DNA of 64,000 bases from contig JASFXZ010000035.1 of NCBI GenBank assembly GCA_032209605.1, positions 6,177,748-6,241,747 on the forward strand, in the 5' to 3' direction. Positions within the stretch are counted from its first letter, which is position 1; every line of letters starts with the position of its first letter. The notes beneath the pieces are model-generated. The model saw only the letters and a list, made by a program, of their open reading frames with translations. It was not told the origin of the DNA and ran no database searches. A program made the position numbers and the translations under genes. Below, one piece after another: positions 36,654-46,102 of the stretch. The DNA is from Mactromeris polynyma. Lineage: Eukaryota > Mollusca > Bivalvia > Venerida > Mactridae.

Positions 36654-37868
36654 AATATATGAAATGGGATACATAATGCATTGGAGGTTTCAGCTACTAA
36701 TTGTCTCTTTTTGTTAATTTTTTACATCGGATTTTTTACGAATTTTCTTTCTATAAACCACTTCTATAAACCACTTAAAGTCATTCTATTCTTACATAGG
36801 GTGGAGTATTTTATAGCAGTTCAAGTTTTAGCAAAGTGTGTGTGTATATTTTTTTATTGTTTTGTATTTAGTTAGGAAACTCAAGAATTAAAAACAAATT
36901 TTGTGCCAGCTCACAGTGAAGTTAAGGTCATAGTGTGTTGTCATGTTCTGTAAATATTTATATATAATCAAGCAGAAGTGAAGCTCTTCGTTAAACAAAT
37001 ATTTTAATTCAATATTCTTGTGCAAATAGTGTTCAAAAAGCAGTTTGTAGAATCTAACTTATTCAGTTTTTTCAAGACATTGGACCATTGGATTGCAAAT
37101 ATAAATGTAGGTTAAGATATAATTGTGATCATGTGAGAGCAGGATTCATACGGAGACAAATTGCAGGAAAACTAGGAAATAATTCTACTTTAAAGGGATT
37201 TATGAATCATAAGTGTTTTATTTGACAGTTACCAGAGAGACTGATGTGTTAATAATTGATAAACTTCCATTGTGAGACAGCCTTTATTGTCTATTGCTAT
37301 TCTACCTGGATATTATTGTCAGCTTTAAATGTTTTTACAATTGATCAACATTTTTTTGCAATATTAGAATCAATTCTTAGGAAGTTTGCACATATTTCTC
37401 GGGCCAAGATATTCCATGGTTGTAGTTTATTGTAAACGATTGGTGTCGTAAAATCTTATTTTATTGTTTTGAGATAATTTTTAAGATTACATAATTTTAA
37501 CACTTTATAAGTTGGAAGGGCTAAGTGTTAAAATGTTTAATCCATAGATATTAAATGGAATTAGAGGATTATGTCTTAAATACTCAGTAAATCAGTTTGA
37601 CTATAAAACAATTGACCCAAACAGATGATACATGCTGTGTTGTAGTACATGTATTTCAAATGTATGCAACATTTTGTCTATATGTTTTCTTTCAAAAACA
37701 TAATTTGAATACAAAATGGACTGTAACTATTTAATTTCAGTGAATAATTATATGTGTACCTGATGTTTTAGTGAAACCTAGTGATATAACATGTAGTAAG
37801 TGGTTAAATCTTTAAAAGGTTGTGTCTTTAATTATTTTGTTATATATGAAAGCAGCTGGTGGAATTAA
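36654..37868 (+). other. Intron-like, upstream of the first exon at 37884
   Basis: AT-rich. A direct repeat CTATAAACCACTT occurs twice at about 36751-36777. No exon recognised. Confidence 0.45.
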
Positions 37869-37883
37869 CTATATTTTTTTAAT

Positions 37884-37992
37884 ATGACGAGTCGTCGGAG
37901 TAGTAAGGATGTTACAGGACTTAAACTGTTGTCCAATCATTCTCATGGTGGAAAGGAACGGAGAATGTCGACTGCCTCTGCCTTTGGCAAAG
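37884..37992 (+). CDS. MYCBPAP: Candidate alternative first exon 1f of MYCBPAP
   Basis: ATG at 37884 opens MTSRRSSKDVTGLKLLSNHS. It runs 36 codons, with KERRMSTASAFGK at the end, basic and Ser-rich. The donor AAAG|GTGAGA (37992/37993) is strong and phase 1. An in-frame TAA at 37866-37868 lies upstream with no AG in between, so it is a first exon. It is the closest candidate to the shared exon at 41561 (3.6 kb), which makes it a good default start for the protein. Joined, it reads ...AFGK-Asp-Lys-Leu-Lys. Confidence 0.7.
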
Positions 37993-38179
37993 GTGAGAAT
38001 AATTGCTATGATTGTGTGAACTTATAATTGTTATGATTATAAATTTTGATTTGATTCATATAATTTTTACCAGAATAGTTGGTTTAAACTGGTTAGTTTA
38101 ATATATCAGTAGAGGGATGCTGTTTCTCAACTGATATAAAACAAACTAGTTTGATATTAATCACTTTCAATAACTTCTC

Positions 38180-38316
38180 CCTGTGGGTTTCTTGAGCCAG
38201 TTAGTGGTCAGGAATTATGAAGATCGTAGCATGCCCATGGTTGGACTCAAACTCACATTTGTAACTTCCAAATCAGGAATCGTCACTTTTAACTCCAAGT
38301 CTTCTATGTCTCCTTA
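38180..38316 (-). mobile_element. Decayed tRNA-derived SINE, minus strand
   Basis: On the minus strand it shows AAGGAGACATAGAAGACTTG, then ATTCCTGATTTGGAAGTTAC and GTGAGTTTGAGTCC. This parallels, in order, the head of the 32515 copy. Boundaries are approximate. Confidence 0.5.
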
Positions 38317-38790
38317 AATAATTGGAAACAGCTTACAGTCCACATTCACTGAAGTTTCATACAACAAATGTAATTAATATGTTACTAAATTCAAGCCTTC
38401 AATGTATCTAATACTGTCAGCTCTAAGTGTTGTTCTACATGAATCCATGGTTATAGCTATTTCATGTCCATACTTCTGTTAGCGAGAAATTGCAAAGCAT
38501 GAAGTGCAACATTCACAAATATATTCATAACGAAAATGGCAGTGCCAGGTTTTGAAGGTTTTGACAAAATTGAGTTCCTTTGCAGTTTCAGATAGGTTTA
38601 AATTACTGTGATTACTGACTAATGAATAACCTTTTGTAACATTTCTATGATACATGATGGTTTGATTTTGGTAAATGTTTTGTGGTGCCATACAGTACAA
38701 GGCATTGCTGCAGACTGGTCTACATAAATATTTGCATAGATTTTTTCTTGGTCATTACTTCCTAATATTTTTATCTAATTATTGTAAATA

Positions 38791-39055
38791 CAGTCAACTC
38801 TCTTTATTATTCGACCATGTTAATGTTCCCAAGTTTTATATTCTTGTACTGGATATGTCATTATGTTTGAATTTGATCACTCAGTTGATAAAATATGTGC
38901 ATATTTCGAGGGTTAGAGCCAGAATCTACGATCTCCTTAGTACATTTGTATGGAGATAGCTGGTTCTTGCACCAACACCACAATTTGTTTTTCGACCTGT
39001 AGTTGCGTAAATGGAAATTCAATTGCAACAAATGTCAGTGTAATTAGAGTTGGCT
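38791..39055. mobile_element. Tc1/mariner-like MITE (CAGTCAACTCTC type)
   Basis: Left end CAGTCAACTCTCTTTATTAT after TA, right end the decayed mirror AATTAGAGTTGGCT. A related terminus (GAGAGTTGACTG) closes the element at 55950. No coding capacity. The 94-codon frame overlapping it is not a gene. Confidence 0.55.
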
Positions 39056-40837
39056 TTATGTCCAATTTTGGAAAAAGTTTTTTTTTTTCATTTGATAATT
39101 TACCAGTGTCCGAGTGTCTCTTGTAAAGGCTTGTAAATTCATTTCAACCTTTGACCTGAAGTGAGTGCATGAAAAGGTCATATGATCTTCCTGTACTCAA
39201 ATTCTGCTAATCTTGATCTTACATATTAACAGGCAACTTGAACATAAATATATCTGTGATCAAAATTAATACCTTTACATTTATTTACAAATCTGTATGT
39301 ATAATGCTTGACCCCATAAGCTGTGCATAGAAAACTGATCTAACTTCACTTAGCATTGAAGACTCAAATCAATTGTTATATTCCTTAGCGATTCTAAGAT
39401 TAGTGAGATTAGAAGAGTAAATTTTGTTATTGTGCTAGGTTGGTTCCATAAATGTTTGTGCCAGACTGTTAAAGAGTCATATTTACCAAATGACTGACTT
39501 ATGACGATCAATTAAGTAACTTACATAACTGAAATAATTGATTTTGACTGTATACTCGGATATTGTATGGCCTTCGAAATTAATTTCATTTTTAGGCAGT
39601 GCTGTAGATATGTCGAGGTTCAGTATAGGTTGAAAATTCCATATTTAGGAACTTTCTTAACTTTGACTGAGGCAAGTGCCTGACCATTTGCAAAGGTGTT
39701 GTAACAACCTTCCTTGTTGCATAACACATGAACCATGCATGCACCTTAAAAGACTAACTATATAAATGGTATGGCCTTATCATAGTATAAAATTGAATAG
39801 TAACTGTAATCAGATGTTATAAGCCGTCAATATGTTTGACTTGTTGATTACAATTAAGGTATTCTTCATAATTAGCTTACTTGAATAACAATATTGGTTT
39901 ACATTATACCAGGTCGATACCCATGGTGGGATAGATCTGGGCATGTTAAATATTGATCTCCAAGGAGGTGTCTGCTTTTTATAACAAAAGAACCCAAAGA
40001 CATTATAGACTGGTTAATGTAAACAAAGGAACCCAAAGATATTTATCTCCTTGTTGCTAAATCATATGGAAATTTAATATAGATGGTGATATAGTAAAGT
40101 TTAGCCTCTGGTTTAAAGTTATATACAGATTAAGGATTAAATGGTGAACCAGACTAAATATAGAAGATACTATTGATAAGTTAGACTGGTTATGCACTGA
40201 AATTTGTTATCAAAACTTGCGGATGATAGATTTTGTATGAATTCTGAAATTTGGCTTGTAATAGTCTTTTAATTAAAAAAAGACTTAGTGTGTATTGTAA
40301 TGGTTTATGTTATGTTATAATTCAATGAAGTAACACATTTATGTGGTCGTGTTTTATATGATATTTTGTGCCTTGTACATTCAGAGTTTGGATAATTGTG
40401 GACAGGATTTTGTCATCCTATTTCTATAGCATTGTTCATATGCATAAACTATGAGTAGTAAGTTGAAACTTCTATTTTTGTATGTGTTGTTATAAATAAT
40501 GTTAATTTTTTGTGTTGTTTTCAGGTAATTTCTTCAATATTTTCGACAATAATGTCTAAGTAAAGGAGGATTCCTACATTTTACCTCATAAGTTTGAAGC
40601 CACATGTACTGTACAAGTGTTTCAATACTAACAATTTTTTCTTTTTCAGAGACTGATATTCATGAATCAGTTATTATATTTTTATTGTATTCATTTATTT
40701 CATTTTCAATTCTAGCAATATTTGATCTGTAGAGACAGATGAGCAAGAATCTTCACACTTGTTGGATTATTCTATACATGTATTCTATAAATATATATAA
40801 TACAAAAACCATTATTACGTATTTTCTTTAAATTCAC
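39056..40837 (+). other. Intron-like, no recognised gene
   Basis: AT-rich. Near 40010-40040 AAAGGAACCCAAAGA-type phrases are repeated (AAAAGAACCCAAAGA, then AAAGGAACCCAAAGA). No exon recognised. ATGAGTA|GTAAGT at about 40431 would make a 7-base phase-1 coding start, but this is too short to support. Confidence 0.45.
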
Positions 40838-41082
40838 ATATGAGTGCTGCTATGGGATTTCCAACCTCTTCTGTAAGTTACGTCATTTCAAGAAAAGGCA
40901 ACATGTGATGTGACTATTTGCAAGCAGGAAACAATATTTACTCCATATGGTCATTTCGTTTTTATATTGCCATATGGGGCAAATATTGCTTACTGTCAGT
41001 GCATGGTGACGTCACATATGGCGTTTTCAGGAAATGGCATCACTTAAAGAAGAGGTTGGAAATCGTACAGTGACACTCACAT
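40838..41082. mobile_element. Inverted-repeat MITE of about 245 bp
   Basis: The left arm has GATTTCCAACCTCTTCT followed by GTAAGTTACGTCATTTC. The complement of the right arm has GATTTCCAACCTCTTCT followed by TTAAGTGATGCCATTTC. Similarity extends outward to GAGTG / CACTC near the ends. An inner palindrome-like pair (CCATATGG, GTCACATATGG) also occurs. The exact ends and target duplication are uncertain. No coding capacity. Confidence 0.7.
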
Positions 41083-41560
41083 CTTGATGGTCTGTCGGTC
41101 AATGCTGTAATTGTTATCAAATAACATAATGTGCTGTAAGACTTACACCATAATGATCTGAGACTGTTTGGTTTCGTTAAACAATTTTCAGTTCTCATGA
41201 ACTCTAAAGCTTGAAACTAAACTTGCTGGTAGTCATCCTCGTCATTTTGGTGACTCCATGTAAATTTATGTTTTAGAATTTATATTTTATAATGTCATAA
41301 CATACAATAAATCTTACAATGGATATCTTGCTGTTACTTTTCTTCAGATCACTGTTTGTTTGTATAAAGAAGTTGCCATCATTAATTTAGCAATACTGGA
41401 ATAAACTATGACCTTTAAGTTCTTACTCTTAAAATCTTTGTTTGACCTTTGATAGATCTCAAGATTCAGTGGCCTTGACCTTTGAAAAGCAATAATTTAT
41501 TCAAGAGTTATGAAATTTGAGTTGAACAGCATTTTGTATGGATACTCTTGTATTTTTTAG
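41083..41560 (+). other. End of the intron before the shared exon
   Basis: AT-rich, ends in the acceptor TGTATTTTTTAG at 41560. Nothing else recognised. Confidence 0.5.
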
Positions 41561-41715
41561 ATAAGTTGAAAAATCGTAAGAGGGATGGAACGCCAGAGAA
41601 GTCCGGAACGCCTTCCCAAGATGCCATGCCGGATGATGCATCTGGAATGGGACGTAATGTTATCTGGAATGAGGAGATTGAGAAACTTCAAATAAAAGAT
41701 GAAGAGCTTAATAAG
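41561..41715 (+). CDS. MYCBPAP: MYCBPAP shared exon 2
   Basis: Acceptor TTTTTTAG at 41560, donor AATAAG|GTAAAA at 41715. It enters in phase 1 (AT completes a codon begun in the first exon) and leaves in phase 0. It encodes residues 1-52 of the shared part: KLKNRKRDGTPEKS, then the conserved-looking NVIWNEEIEKLQIKDEELNK, which aligns in position with the ALAIKKEDL region of the human protein. Confidence 0.85.
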
Positions 41716-41999
41716 GTAAAATTGCTTTAATTTGAAAACAATCCCTAGAATTAGGAATCTAGGATTGGAATGATTGCATCTATTATATATTTGTATCAAG
41801 AGAAGTATTTTCATTTGTTCTGTTCTTACAGCTGAGGGAGCTTTGAATTTTGATTTTTTCAAGGGATCACATGTTTTATACTGAAGGATATAAAAAACTG
41901 TTGTACTCCATATTACAGAGCAAGCAGAACATTAATCAATTGCTAAAACTTATATTGTATTTTTGCTGTAGCATTTCATCAACTCACCAATCTGCCTGA

Positions 42000-42240
42000 T
42001 TATCTCAGTCAGTACAATGCTCAGCTATCAATTTGGAGATTATGGGTTTCAAACCTTCTATGTAACAATTTGTCATTTGAGAAATAATGTTCTAAGTGAC
42101 TTGTTCTCCACCTCTAACTCATGGTGAGAACTGGACAGCTGCTGGTTGAAGGTCAGCACTAGTTGGTATTCCAGAAGCACAGGTTAGGTCAACTGACTGT
42201 CGTCCATTCCTAAAATACTGTAAAGATATTGAGACAAACT
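42000..42240 (+). mobile_element. Decayed tRNA-derived SINE in intron 2
   Basis: An A-box-like ATCTCAGTCAGTACAATGCT and a B-box-like GGGTTTCAAACC form a weak tRNA-like head. The body includes GGACAGCTGCTGGTTGAAGG. A similar GTCAGGTGCTGGTTGAAGGA phrase near 63609 suggests another fragment of the family. Boundaries approximate. Confidence 0.4.
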
Positions 42241-42363
42241 TAACATAACATTTCATTGCCCAATTAGTTAGTATTGATAAATCTTACACAATTAAAGCAA
42301 GGAGGATAAATTAAATGAGGGGTATTTACATAGCCAGATTTGATCATTTATTTGTTCATACAG

Positions 42364-42476
42364 GTCAGGGATCCTCACCCCCCAGAGACAGACAGGGCAA
42401 CAACACCTGTCACAGAGAGACTTGTTGTGAGAAAGTTGAAGCCTGCTGAAGAACTGAATCGCCCAAGACCCAGACA
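42364..42476 (+). CDS. MYCBPAP: MYCBPAP exon 3
   Basis: Acceptor CATACAG at 42363, donor GACA|GTAAGT at 42476; phases 0 in, 2 out. Encodes VRDPHPPETDRATTPVTERL then VVRKLKPAEELNRPRPR. The VRKLKP stretch corresponds to IRKLKP of human MYCBPAP. Confidence 0.92.
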
Positions 42477-42899
42477 GTAAGTGTGGTTATATCACAATAT
42501 TGATCACATAATTCTCGTTATTCATTTAATATTTACATTTAAATGAAAGGGTACTTAAAAATGTATCTATTGGGCAATGTGTTTTCATTAAGTTAATTGA
42601 GTTTGATAATTAATTCGAAGTGGTATGGGAGAATAGAACAGGCTTTTAATGATTGATTAGTTTCATATATAAATCCAAAGGCCTTTGTTATATCCTTATA
42701 GTATACTGTTTGCTTGTATTTTTTGAAATTGCATAATGGATGAAAAAGTCGTTTTTAGTTTCTTCTTCTGTTAATAAATGCTGACAATATAATTTCTTTT
42801 CCATATTTTTCCTATTATGCCATATTGTTTCAATGTAGGTGTTGTTGTCAAAAAACTAAAATACCTTGAAACTGGAAGTAACCCGAAAATAGCAGCAAA

Positions 42900-43079
42900 C
42901 AGTAAAGCCTCAATAATAAGACCACCCTTAGAACCCTTGAAAACTGGTCTTCTTATTGAGGTGGTCTAAATATTGAGGTTGAATATAAAGAGCAAAATAA
43001 TGCAAATGGACTCGAAAATTGTGGTCTTAATTTTGAGCTGGTCTTATTATTGAGGTGGTCTTTAAGTGAGGTTTTACTG
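42900..43079 (+). mobile_element. Tc1/mariner-like MITE (CAGTAAAGCCTC family) in intron 3
   Basis: 180 bp. Left end CAGTAAAGCCTCAATAATAA, right end GAGGTTTTACTG before TA. Closely similar to the 23193 copy along its length. It ends 58 bp before the exon 4 acceptor. Confidence 0.85.
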
Positions 43080-43137
43080 TATATTTGTAAAATTTACATG
43101 CATGTCTTATTGAACACTGTGATGGTGTATGTTTCAG

Positions 43138-43196
43138 GGTGACAGTGGCTAAACCAGCCCCACTTGATGCAGATGTCAAACCAATGGAATGTTCTG
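43138..43196 (+). CDS. MYCBPAP: MYCBPAP exon 4
   Basis: Acceptor GTTTCAG at 43137, donor TCTG|GTATGT at 43196; phases 2 in, 1 out. Encodes QVTVAKPAPLDADVKPMECS. A short 59-bp exon aligning with HLVARPANPDEATKPLDYSG of the human protein. Confidence 0.88.
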
Positions 43197-43615
43197 GTAT
43201 GTATTTAGTAACACCTCTATACACAGAAAAGTTGATTGATGTTTATATATATAAAATCGGTATATCATAAAGTAGGAGTTTATTATAGAGATATATACAT
43301 GGTTTAATGTTCACTTAAAAGTAGTTGGGGAAAATACTTGTTTGCTTTTCAATTAAATGCCAGATATTTATGGTGTAAGTTCACACTGATATTTGCCGTT
43401 TGTCAAAAACATGGACGTTGCTATGCACAATCATCATTTCTCTTCACTTAACTGACATTTGGAAATTTGTCTGTCATTATTTGTATTGTGTAGTTGATTC
43501 AAAATTAGTTGAGTATACATTTATTGTGTACATGATTTCTTTTTGTCAAAATTTTACAAAATGTGTTTTCATTGGTCGACCACCTCTAAATTTGCTACAA
43601 CTATCCTTATTGTAG

Positions 43616-43722
43616 GTTTCGCTGGTCCTAGATATGATCCAAATGGTAATGTTGTGGCCCACAGCATTCTGGGTAATTATGATGAATTCCAGTATGAGGC
43701 CATCAAACGTGGAGACCTCATG
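43616..43722 (+). CDS. MYCBPAP: MYCBPAP exon 5
   Basis: Acceptor TTATTGTAG at 43615, donor CATG|GTAAGA at 43722; phases 1 in, 0 out. Encodes FAGPRYDPNGNVVAHSILGN then YDEFQYEAIKRGDLM. The HSILGNYDEF block matches HHILGSLQDF of human MYCBPAP. Confidence 0.93.
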
Positions 43723-44297
43723 GTAAGACAGTTAAACAGCTCACATATAATTTCTGCCACATTTTTTAATTTGTATTAAAAAAAGATATCTAATTTGTAT
43801 CACTTACAGCAAGAGGAAAAAGAGTGAAAATTATGGTTTTAAGCTCAATATTTTGATAAATGTTGATGCTCATAAAATGACAATATGTCTGATTGAAAAT
43901 CTGAAAAACTGTTAAAATTATTTTAAATAATTATACAAAATTATGAATTTATTACGATATTTGTGCAGAGCTGATATTGTTAATGATCATTAATAGTTAC
44001 TTTCCACTATTGTGTAATATTCAAAAAAATGTTGCAATAATATTAATGGTAGGATATCAACGCTTGGCTTCCCATATGGAAGGATGTACAAGTAAATCAA
44101 CATATGTTTTGGAAACATTTTTTTTACTTTTTCAATGTGTTACTTGAAGTGCTTGTTCAAGTTTGCAATCAGCCTCATCTGTTTAATGAATTCACCTTTA
44201 ATATACCTTCCTTATCAGCTGATTGTTCATTTCTCTCACTGACTTTTAAAGGGCTGAAACCACAGAAATAATTGATTTGTATATTACTTTAATACAG

Positions 44298-44472
44298 GAC
44301 ATTCCAACAGTAACGAGAGGTGATATTCAGCCTTTGGAACCGACGTTGAAATATGAGAAGAAAAAGAGACGCCGTGATAATGATGAGTGGGGACGTAAAA
44401 TAGAGAGTAATGCTTTGAAGAATTGGCAAACGAAAATGATGGAGAGGAAAAGACAACAGGGTTACATTTCTA
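44298..44472 (+). CDS. MYCBPAP: MYCBPAP exon 6
   Basis: Acceptor TTTAATACAG at 44297, donor TCTA|GTATGT at 44472; phases 0 in, 1 out. Encodes DIPTVTRGDIQPLEPTLKYE, a KKKRRRDNDEWGRK basic segment that could act as a nuclear signal or binding patch, and ALKNWQTKMMERKRQQGYIS. The LKNWQ block is a MYCBPAP hallmark. Confidence 0.93.
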
Positions 44473-44710
44473 GTATGTTGTTGTTGTTACTTTCTGTAAT
44501 GATACTTAATTCAAGTAGTTTGGATTTCAAAGTTTGTCAGATTTTTCCTCATTCTCCTTTGGGTAAAAATTGGAAACTTTACAATAAACACAGACAGAAA
44601 TATTTTTTCAGTTTCATAAAAGCGGGCTCTGTTTGGCAAATTATTGAGTTGTTGACAAGCTCTCCTGGGGCTTTATTCACAAACATAATAAGTCTGGCTT
44701 TAAAATGTTG

Positions 44711-45295
44711 AACGTTCTCTTTACTCCTATGTTATTATAACAATATAGACTTTACTCAAAATTGGCAATAGTATACAGAGGGAGACAGCAATTATTTAAA
44801 CAGAATTCCATTCATTCAAATTAAATGAAAACAAAATGCTGGTAAATATAAATTTGGCATGTTTAAAGTCTTAAGTCTGAGTTTCAGACTTGAAATGTTT
44901 GTGAATTATACCCCTAGATATTTATTTCGATTATTCATTTTCATAAATTATATCATACGACCAACAGTTCATAAAGTAATACATTGGGTTTGTAAACACG
45001 GAAAACCTTTCAAAATCAGTATTACGTTTTCCTGTTGTAACTTTTGCCCATTGATTTGATGTTTGTTTTGAGGTCAGGTAAGCAACATATGCATGATATA
45101 GCTTGAAGATGTCTCAGAAAACAAAGATAGCTACTGTGACTTCTCAAGAGGATATATCAGAAATCAATAAGGCACAGTTTGAGAATTCATCAATAATTCA
45201 GATGAAGCAATTGTAGTCAGTATGATTCAAAACTAATGAAGAAACTGTATTTTCTCTTTAAGATTTACTATATTATTTATATAAATGACTTACAG
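44711..45295 (+). other. Intron 6, possible short exon-like segment not accepted
   Basis: AT-rich intron. Around 45105-45215 an open stretch reads MSQKTKIATVTSQEDISEIN; it follows no clear acceptor and does not fit the phase of the neighbours, so it is left out of the model. Confidence 0.4.
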
Positions 45296-45415
45296 AGTTA
45301 CTACAGAAGGACCCTGAAGATTTAGCAATGAACCAAGCTGATAACTACCGCAAGATACAGGAAGACAGATATATCGTAGATAGAACTATACCTGCAGTAG
45401 ATTATGGGAAAGGAT
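45296..45415 (+). CDS. MYCBPAP: MYCBPAP exon 7
   Basis: Acceptor GACTTACAG at 45295, donor GGAT|GTAAGA at 45415; phases 1 in, 1 out. Encodes LLQKDPEDLAMNQADNYRKI then QEDRYIVDRTIPAVDYGKG. The YRKIQEDRYIVDRTIP region aligns with YRRIQEERELIDCTLP in human MYCBPAP, one of the best-conserved pieces. Confidence 0.94.
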
Positions 45416-45458
45416 GTAAGACTTTTGTTAAACTACAGTCAATATTTGCTGTAATATA

Positions 45459-45638
45459 CGGTCAGACCTCAGTCATTATAATTCATTGGGTCTGAAATTT
45501 TACTTTGAATGATACATGGTTTTGAATAGCCCATTTCAATTTGACGTGCATAAGAAGATACATTGGGACCTGATAGTCATTTCGGGCAAAACACCGAGTA
45601 TTCAGATAGAAGGAGGTCAAATAAACAAGGTCCGACTG
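45459..45638 (+). mobile_element. Short member of the CAGTCGGACC MITE family in intron 7
   Basis: 180 bp, TA on both flanks. Left end CGGTCAGACCTCAGTCATTA, right end ATAAACAAGGTCCGACTG. Inner phrase CATTGGGTCTGAAATTTTAC matches the 18915 copy. It starts only 44 bp after the exon 7 donor. Confidence 0.85.
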
Positions 45639-46038
45639 TATATCATTATTATGCCTCATTTGCAAATTTCCATCTTCATTCAGTGTGATGTCATTCGATC
45701 CATTTTATACAATAAAGACTGATTATATAGACTGTATGTGTAATTTATACGGGTGTCTGTTATAGCGACATCAATCCAATAACTTTGACCAGTCAAAAGA
45801 CAAAAATGTTGACAAACAGAAATTAGCATTGCTAAAATCATGAAGATTTAGTTTTAAAAAAACGAATGCTAGGAAATCGCATGTTTTTTTGGTATTGTTC
45901 AACAAATAAATCAGAACATATAAAAATACTGTGACACTTGGTTACCTTTACATGGTATGGTAGATTAACACTGGATTTAGTTATGCTATTGTGTAAAATT
46001 ACTCTGTAGCAAATATTGATAGGTTTCATTTATTTCAG

Positions 46039-46102
46039 ATCGAGTTGGCAGTGAATTTTGGAAGCAACAGGAGAAGTTTGGGGATGATATTACTGGTGTA
46101 CA
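46039..46102 (+). CDS. MYCBPAP: MYCBPAP exon 8
   Basis: Acceptor TTATTTCAG at 46038, donor TACA|GTAAGT at 46102; phases 1 in, 2 out. A 64-bp exon encoding YRVGSEFWKQQEKFGDDITG-V. It aligns with SGFWSRLEYLGDEMTG in human MYCBPAP. Confidence 0.92.

Noticed and set aside
40431..40437. ATGAGTA before GTAAGT as a mini first exon
   Set aside because: Phase fits, but two and a third codons give no coding signal and such motifs arise by chance.
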